Assembly (NCBI GenBank): GCA_017616015.1
Contig: JAFZYY010000030.1
Span: forward strand, 183,706-247,705
Origin: Alphaproteobacteria bacterium
Lineage (GTDB): Bacteria > Pseudomonadota > Alphaproteobacteria > CAAGCB01 > CAG-977
Reading direction: 5' to 3'
Length of the DNA: 64,000 nucleotides
The position numbers and the translations under genes were made by a program. How positions within the stretch are numbered: the first letter of the stretch is position 1; every line of letters starts with the position of its first letter. Below the pieces are notes generated by a model. It worked only from the letters and a program-made list of their open reading frames with translations, had not been told where the DNA came from and searched no databases. Below, piece after piece: positions 59,900 through 64,000 of this stretch.

Positions 59900-60403
59900 T
59901 TATAAACATTTCGGGCAGTCGTTTACATATCCCGTGCATTGTGTGCGCTCCGAATTGCAGCAATCCCCTTTCCGGACGGGATATTGTTTTAACTGATATT
60001 TCCCGCACTTCTTTTTGGCTCTGATTTCGATACAGTCTTTTCCTTCGGCGTCCTTGCAGCACTTTTTCAGGGGAGAATACGGATACTCCTTATATTCGCC
60101 TGATCCGCAATATCCTTTAACAGGGGTGGAACGGCAATTATTTTCTGTTGAATTCTTACAGCATTCTCTGGTAAGAGCCGGAACGGATCGGGGATATTCC
60201 TTCCATTGTCCCAAGCCGCAATCCTCGATTTCGTCCGTGAGAAAAACGCAGTCGCTTTCGTTTGTCCGACTGCAACATTTTCCTATGGGGGAAAAACCGT
60301 CAGGACACGGCTTGCACTTTGAATTGATACAAGCGTGTGCTTCCGTCGAAACAAAAATCCCCGCACAAAGAACGAGAGCGCATAGCGATAATATCTTTTT
60401 CAT
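59900..60403 (-). CDS. secreted cysteine-rich repeat protein
   Basis: The 167-residue protein has a signal peptide (KKILSLCALVLCAGIFVSTEAHA, cleavage after AHA). The mature part of about 143 residues has 20 cysteines in four units with the plan C-x(7-14)-CC-x(6-7)-C, several with a KEYP or KQYP block between (GQWKEYP, GEYKEYP, YQLKQYP). Such spacing suggests disulfide-linked small modules outside the cytoplasm. No known family comes to mind. ATG 60403 is chosen for the signal peptide. Single gene. Confidence 0.75.
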   Translation of the reverse strand: MKKILSLCALVLCAGIFVSTEAHACINSKCKPCPDGFSPIGKCCSRTNESDCVFLTDEIEDCGLGQWKEYPRSVPALTRECCKNSTENNCRSTPVKGYCGSGEYKEYPYSPLKKCCKDAEGKDCIEIRAKKKCGKYQLKQYPVRKGDCCNSERTQCTGYVNDCPKCL

Positions 60404-60636
60404 TTTCAACTGTCCGGTTTTATAAAAACTGTTTATACAATAAGAAAGAAAAACTTTCCGCGAATCCTTAATCAAAAAAACATTGAAAATCAAATGGTTG
60501 TTGGGCGTCTGGGCAAGCCGGACAATCCTTGAACTCATCATATTGAACTCAAAGGATTGCAAGTTCGCGCAAGAAGCCTTACTTGCTTTTATCAAATCGG
60601 TTGCTTAAATACAAGCCTTGTCATATAAGTTAGAAA

Positions 60637-60660
60637 AAGCCGGGCGGTTAAGCCCGGCTT
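60637..60660 (-). terminator. terminator of the ferritin-to-rubredoxin operon
   Basis: AAGCCGGGC (60637-60645) with GCCCGGCTT (60652-60660), 6-nt loop, T run on the minus strand. Confidence 0.9.
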
Positions 60661-60677
60661 AATTGTGATATTTTCTT

Positions 60678-61616
60678 TTATGCCGCGTTAAATTTTGTTT
60701 TCGGTTGTTTGCAACGCGGGCATTTCCAATCTTCCGGCAAAGATTCAAAAGCCACACCGTTGTTTTCGGCAGGGTCATAAACATAGCCGCAAACGGAACA
60801 GACGTATTTGCCGGTCTTGGTTTTGAAAACGATTTCGCCGACCGGCAATGTTTCCGGCGGATTATTCAGATCCACAATGCGTTTTTCTTCCAGATTTTTA
60901 TACCCGAAAGGCGTATGCGTTCCCAAATAAACAGTCGGATTATGGCTGACAAATTCACGAACTCTGTCCAGCGTTTCACGAGCCGCGGCTTTGTCCTCAT
61001 AAATCACCGATATTTTATTGGCATAAAGCGTTTCATCGGTGTAGGTTATATCGCCTTCAAACATATAGAATAAACCATCGTCTTCGGCAATAATCAAACT
61101 GTTCCCTTTGGTGTGCCCTTTTGCCTTAATATAATAAATTCCGTCCGCTATCTTCTGGCTTTCCGGAAAGTTATGATATGCGCCGTCGGTAAAATGAACC
61201 GGAATAACATTCGGGATATTTTTGATTTCATCAGCATCACATTCTTCAGAGTTTACATAGATTTCGGCATTTGGGAAACTCTTTAATTCTCCCGTATGGT
61301 CGGCGTGCTTATGCGTAATCAAAATCTTACTGACTTGTTCAGGCTTATATCCTAAATCCGCCAATGCTTCCATATAGGATTTGATGTCTTTTCCCGTATA
61401 AATCATCGTTTTTTCATCGGGAGATTCTTCGGGCGTTCCTGCCGGCAATCCCGTATCCACCAAAATCACCTCTGTTCCCGTATCAATGACATAGTTCTGC
61501 AGGCCGGAGCAGTATTTGACATTAGCATCATACTTATCCGCGCCATCTTCGCCGCCAAAGGCGAAAGGCTGTGTCATAAATCCGTTTTCTCTGAATTTCA
61601 CTGCTTGTATTTTCAT
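60678..61616 (-). CDS. metallo-beta-lactamase-fold hydrolase fused to rubredoxin
   Basis: The 312-residue protein has the metal site [10 protein letters not shown] (H102, H104, D106, H107), later histidines in KAKGHTKGN and GTHTPFG, and D in FEGDITY. The last 42 residues are a rubredoxin domain (CSVCGYVYD ... CPRC), so an iron-sulfur-free Fe(Cys)4 centre is attached. Without a flavodoxin domain it is not a classical flavodiiron protein. A redox-linked hydrolase or oxygen/peroxide protection is plausible. Last gene of a four-gene operon, 1 bp after the MarR gene. Confidence 0.9.
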   Translation of the reverse strand: MKIQAVKFRENGFMTQPFAFGGEDGADKYDANVKYCSGLQNYVIDTGTEVILVDTGLPAGTPEESPDEKTMIYTGKDIKSYMEALADLGYKPEQVSKILITHKHADHTGELKSFPNAEIYVNSEECDADEIKNIPNVIPVHFTDGAYHNFPESQKIADGIYYIKAKGHTKGNSLIIAEDDGLFYMFEGDITYTDETLYANKISVIYEDKAAARETLDRVREFVSHNPTVYLGTHTPFGYKNLEEKRIVDLNNPPETLPVGEIVFKTKTGKYVCSVCGYVYDPAENNGVAFESLPEDWKCPRCKQPKTKFNAA

Positions 61617-61617
61617 T

Positions 61618-62085
61618 TTAAACTTCCTCGTTTTCCGTTCTTTCTTTTATACCCTTCAAATTCTTGTTCAACAGAGTATAAAGTGTTTTTACTTCATCGT
61701 ATGACAGGTACACGCTTCCCTTTAAGGCTTGCGGTATAGATGAAGCCTTTTCTTTAAGTTTCAGCCCCTTGTCGGTCAAGATGATTTTAACGAAACGCTC
61801 GTCCTCGGTGACACGCTGACGTTTTACAAAGCCCGACTTTTCAAGCTTTTTTATCACGGGTGTCAATGTTCCCGAATCAAGATAAACCTTTCCGCCGATC
61901 TCTTTTACCGACATATCGCCAAATTGCCAAAGAGTCATCATCACAATGTATTGCGTATACGTTAAACCGATTTTTTCCAACGGTTTGCTATATATTCTGA
62001 TAACCTCTTTGGCACAGGCATAAAGTGAAAAACACAATTCATTGCCAAGCGTTAAGAGCGCATTGTCATCAGTTGTGTTTTTCAT
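61618..62085 (-). CDS. MarR-family regulator, OhrR-like
   Basis: The 155-residue protein has the OhrR-type start [14 protein letters not shown], with the redox cysteine in LCFSLY, and the winged helix [34 protein letters not shown]. OhrR repressors release DNA when this cysteine is oxidised by organic peroxides. ATG 62085 overlaps the stop of the small upstream gene (ATGA), so it is coupled. Most likely target: the inverted repeat at 62759. Confidence 0.88.
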   Translation of the reverse strand: MKNTTDDNALLTLGNELCFSLYACAKEVIRIYSKPLEKIGLTYTQYIVMMTLWQFGDMSVKEIGGKVYLDSGTLTPVIKKLEKSGFVKRQRVTEDERFVKIILTDKGLKLKEKASSIPQALKGSVYLSYDEVKTLYTLLNKNLKGIKERTENEEV

Positions 62086-62267
62086 TGCTTTTTTGCCGGT
62101 TCCCATTTGCAACGAACAGGCGATACGATCGCGCCTTCTTTTTTCAGTTCGTTAAAGGCCTTGTCAACCGCTTTTCTATCCAAACCGGACATTTCGGCAA
62201 CCTTTCCGGCATTGACCGGTTCACCGGCTTTTTTCATGGTTTCCAATACGATTTCTTTGTCAGACAT
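62082..62267 (-). CDS. small winged-helix-like protein, 61 aa
   Basis: GGGAG lies 8 nt before ATG 62267. Residues 5-50 read as a helix-turn-helix ([22 protein letters not shown], then [17 protein letters not shown]). It could be a DNA-binding partner of the adjacent regulator, or a small protein of similar fold. It overlaps the MarR gene by 4 bp. Confidence 0.7.
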   Translation of the reverse strand: MSDKEIVLETMKKAGEPVNAGKVAEMSGLDRKAVDKAFNELKKEGAIVSPVRCKWEPAKKQ

Positions 62268-62285
62268 ACGTTCACTCCCGAACAA

Positions 62286-62741
62286 TCAAATTTGTTGTAA
62301 AATCCAATTTTGAGCGCCGATGCACTCAATCAATTCTAGTTGCTGTTCATCCCAATACATATCTTCTTCTTCATCTTTGTAATACTCTTTGAGCATATCG
62401 TAGGTTGTCAGATCATCTTTAGCATTATCCAAAACTCTTTTGAGCCATGCCAAGCCATCAACAGATACCTGCAAGTCATGTTTTACAAAATCTGTCGGAA
62501 TTTCAAAGACCTCGCCTTCTTTTTTGTTTTCCAGCTTAACTTTACCGCCCAAATCCAAAATGCGGTCAATGAACTTTTCGACGTAACCGCGTTCTTCAGT
62601 GGCGTGTTCCGCATATTTTGAAGCTAATTTGTTAAGACCTTTAGCGGCAAAAACACGGGATTGAATAAGATGTCCATCAGCCTGTTGGGCTAAATTTGTT
62701 ACAAGAAATTGCAAATCTGCTATAATCTTTTCATTTGACAT
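62286..62741 (-). CDS. ferritin-like protein related to bacterioferritin
   Basis: The 151-residue four-helix protein aligns with bacterioferritin through the helices (FLVTNLAQQADGHLIQSR; EERGYVEKFIDRILDLGG; DEEEDMYWDEQQLELI). By my hand alignment several ferroxidase ligands of E. coli Bfr are changed (E18 to L, H54 to Y, E94 to S, H130 to D) and the heme Met52 is R, so the standard diiron site is probably absent. ATG 62741 is used; an upstream in-frame ATG is at 62756. First gene of the operon. Confidence 0.75.
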   Translation of the reverse strand: MSNEKIIADLQFLVTNLAQQADGHLIQSRVFAAKGLNKLASKYAEHATEERGYVEKFIDRILDLGGKVKLENKKEGEVFEIPTDFVKHDLQVSVDGLAWLKRVLDNAKDDLTTYDMLKEYYKDEEEDMYWDEQQLELIECIGAQNWILQQI

Positions 62742-62758
62742 TTTAATACTTTTCATAA

Positions 62759-62774
62759 AAATTGCATACAATTT
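62759..62774 (-). promoter_or_regulatory. probable MarR/OhrR operator
   Basis: AAATTG-CATA-CAATTT, a perfect 6-bp inverted repeat with 4-bp centre, overlapping the downstream edge of the -10 element. Confidence 0.65.
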
Positions 62775-62801
62775 AATAGCATTCAATGTTATTGATGCCA
62801 A
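62773..62801 (-). promoter_or_regulatory. promoter of the ferritin-to-rubredoxin operon
   Basis: Minus strand: TTGGCA (62801-62796), 17-bp spacer, TATTAA (62778-62773). Confidence 0.6.
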
Positions 62802-62998
62802 TAAAACATTTCCGTGTCAAGAGATTTCAGTAAGTAGTTGCGTTAATTCTGACGCACTCTACCATCTTCTATGATGTCTGTGATTTTTTAGACTTGAACG
62901 AGGGAAGAGTAAGCTACAAACTCTGCTATATGTTCAGCGAGTTTAAAGCGCATAAAGGCATGAAAAATCAATGGATTGATTGCGATAATGGCTCTGTT

Positions 62999-63157
62999 TC
63001 AACGTCGTCTGAAAACGGGGAGAGCGAATCGAAAAAGATAATAAAACAAAGGCTTGCCGGAAAAGACAAGCCTTTGTTCAGATTGGCTGGGGAACCTGGA
63101 GGTGATTTTTTCAGCCCCATTTTTCAAAAAGACAAGGATTTCTGCGATTTTTTTCAT
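62999..63157 (-). CDS. 52-aa ORF whose own terminator lies inside the frame
   Basis: AGGAAGG lies 5 nt before ATG 63157, a very strong ribosome site, and a promoter is at 63225-63254. The frame continues to a stop at 62999, but a 12-bp intrinsic terminator (63045-63078) lies inside it, so most transcripts would end without a stop codon. The peptide starts with a hydrophobic helix (KKIAEILVFLKNG). Options: a nonstop-regulated rescue factor like ArfA/BrfA, a leader peptide or a small RNA. No homology recognised. Confidence 0.4.
   Translation of the reverse strand: MKKIAEILVFLKNGAEKITSRFPSQSEQRLVFSGKPLFYYLFRFALPVFRRR
63045..63078 (-). terminator. intrinsic terminator inside the 52-aa ORF
   Basis: AACAAAGGCTTG (63045-63056) pairs with CAAGCCTTTGTT (63067-63078), 10-nt loop; the T-rich tail is on the minus strand only. 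Confidence 0.8.
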
Positions 63158-63224
63158 TTTAACCTTCCTAAAACAGCAAAATTTATTAACAGCCGCATTA
63201 ACGAGTTTAAAACCGATTTTTATC

Positions 63225-63254
63225 AATATAATCATGTGCTTCGGCGTTTGTAAA
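63225..63254 (-). promoter_or_regulatory. promoter of the short minus-strand transcript
   Basis: Minus strand: TTTACA (63254-63249), 18-bp spacer, TATATT (63230-63225). Confidence 0.55.
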
Positions 63255-63293
63255 GTGTTTTGTAGGCAAATTTAATTGCTCGTTATAGGAAAA

Positions 63294-63299
63294 TATAAT
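63294..63299 (+). promoter_or_regulatory. -10 element for the XRE gene
   Basis: Exact TATAAT with only a weak -35 (TTTAAT, 17 bp upstream); about 55 bp before the start codon. Confidence 0.45.
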
Positions 63300-63353
63300 T
63301 TACAATTCTTTATGATTTTGCTATTCTTCCTAAAGGACAAGGAGAGGGAATAA

Positions 63354-63683
63354 ATGGTTGATTTTGATGATGAAAACGACTTTATGCGGTCAAAGAAGAG
63401 GTCTTCCCGAATGTCCGACTGGCGTGATGAAGCCGCATCTATCAAAGAATTGCTGGATTGGAACGATTTGGTCAGGCGTATCAACGCATGGCGCGTCGTC
63501 TGTCGATTATCGGTTCTGGAACTGTCCAAACGAGCCGGATTAAGCCGACCGACCGTTACCGCCCTTTTGCATGGAAGCGCTAAAATCAGCATCGAAAACG
63601 TCCAGAAAGTCCTTGACGCTCTTGATAAAGCCGCACACCCCAAGGAACTGTCTATCGAAGAGGTTATCAAAGGGAAAGACTGA
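63354..63683 (+). CDS. XRE-family helix-turn-helix protein
   Basis: The 109-residue protein has an acidic N-terminal 40 residues and an XRE-type helix-turn-helix (RLSVLELSKRAGLSRPTVTALLHG, then SIENVQKVLDALD). AAGGAGAGGG precedes the ATG. It is convergent with a Fic-family gene and might be its antitoxin or an unrelated regulator. Target unknown. Confidence 0.85.
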   Translation: MVDFDDENDFMRSKKRSSRMSDWRDEAASIKELLDWNDLVRRINAWRVVCRLSVLELSKRAGLSRPTVTALLHGSAKISIENVQKVLDALDKAAHPKELSIEEVIKGKD

Positions 63684-63710
63684 TAAACAGATTTCTATTC
63701 CGCGAACACG

Positions 63711-64000
63711 TCATTTCAGCCGTAAATAACAGGTATTCTTACCGCTTCCTTTCTTTTGCAGCTCACCGGACTCGACCAACTTGCGAAAAGCCCCCTCAAT
63801 GGAACTGTCGCTCAGCGTCGGGCAGAGCTCCCGAATGTCCTGTTTGTTGAACTGTCCGATTTTGTTTTGGCTTGCCCTGCGAACCATTTCAAGTGCGGAA
63901 AGTTTCGTTTCCACAAGAGCAACTCTTTCCTCAAAATCCTTATATGCGGAAAGGATCGTTCCGAGAATATATTTAACAAACGGAACGACATCTTCGGTTC
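63711..64000 (-). CDS. Fic-family protein, C-terminal part (cut by window edge)
   Basis: The minus-strand frame is open to the window end. The visible 95 or so residues have the C-terminal parts common to Fic proteins: PFVKYILGTILSAYKDFEERV, then a winged-helix tail (NKQDIRELCPTLSDSSIEGAFRKLVESGEL, ending GKNTCYLRLK). The Fic motif itself (HPFxxGNGR) lies outside the window. A GTG start at 63914 would make a false short gene. Such proteins AMPylate target proteins and often have an antitoxin. Confidence 0.7.
   Translation of the reverse strand, partial: TEDVVPFVKYILGTILSAYKDFEERVALVETKLSALEMVRRASQNKIGQFNKQDIRELCPTLSDSSIEGAFRKLVESGELQKKGSGKNTCYLRLK

Noticed and set aside
59796..59900. Purine riboswitch before the permease gene
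   Set aside because: No three-way junction with the conserved loop sequences is visible.
60524..60558. Direct repeat TTGAACTCA (twice, 14 bp apart) and AATCCTT/AAGGATT inverted repeat upstream of the cysteine-rich gene
   Set aside because: Could be an operator, but it is more than 120 bp from the start codon and no promoter was found to anchor it.
62894..63253. 119-codon plus-strand ORF
   Set aside because: Starts at a TTG without ribosome site and covers the minus-strand terminator, promoter and short ORF, which explain the sequence better.
63711..63914. Complete 67-aa gene starting at GTG 63914
   Set aside because: The frame stays open to the window edge with Fic-like sequence upstream, so this is the end of a longer gene.
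1..64000. CRISPR array, rRNA operon, insertion sequence or transposase
   Set aside because: No regularly spaced repeats, rRNA blocks or DDE/serine recombinase genes were seen on either strand.

Overview
The window looks like a chromosomal segment of an uncultured, probably gut-associated and oxygen-sensitive alphaproteobacterium. The pointers are a lexA gene with a GTTC-N7-GTTC SOS box (the alphaproteobacterial type), the order glyQ-glyS-ppdK, a split alpha/beta glycyl-tRNA synthetase, a PPi-dependent pyruvate phosphate dikinase, and a rubredoxin-fused metallohydrolase in an operon with a ferritin-like protein. Taxonomy is inferred from gene content and sites; no search was run.

Layout. 1-7120: end of a U32 peptidase-family gene, a small unknown gene, thpR, two polytopic membrane proteins of glycosyltransferase type, an unknown soluble protein and a family-2 glycosyltransferase. 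7292-13023: glyQ-glyS-ppdK from one promoter, followed by an odd tandem repeat and a strong terminator. 13351-38198: a roughly 25 kb glycan locus read in one direction with almost no gaps. It holds two sugar pathways: a CDP-3,6-dideoxyhexose route (rfbF, rfbG, rfbH) with a TPP enzyme and a reductase that suggest a branched, yersiniose-like sugar, and a legionaminic-acid-type nonulosonate route (ptmE-, legB-, legC-, legH-, legI- and legG-like). It also has galE, two Gfo/Idh/MocA oxidoreductases, a formyltransferase plus PIG-L deacetylase pair, several glycosyltransferases, and a terminal acyltransferase with a run of ten C in its first codons. No CMP-nonulosonate synthetase, flippase, polymerase or ABC exporter is visible here.

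38214-40151 is a phage tail remnant on the minus strand, followed by a disrupted stretch and an AT-rich protein-kinase-like gene that looks acquired. 41692-45762: redox and repair genes (Rrf2 regulator, HAD phosphatase, O6-alkylguanine-DNA methyltransferase, two flavodoxin-fold proteins, a sugar kinase), several with recognisable operators. 45812-51825: a MATE exporter and a TolC-MacA-MacB type tripartite exporter. 52395-54550: two probable small structured RNAs, a RelE/XRE toxin-antitoxin pair flanked by a 22-bp direct repeat, small unknown ORFs and tRNA-Glu. 54618-59795: lexA, a YibQ-type deacetylase, a patatin-like lipase and a purine permease. 59900-62801: a secreted cysteine-rich repeat protein and an operon of ferritin-like protein, small winged-helix protein, OhrR-like MarR regulator and metallo-hydrolase-rubredoxin. 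62850-64000: a short transcript whose ORF runs through its own terminator, an XRE regulator and the end of a Fic protein.

Gene coordinates include the stop codon. Start sites were moved from the longest frame wherever a Shine-Dalgarno, signal peptide or overlap argued for it. Promoters and operators were read by eye and are predictions.
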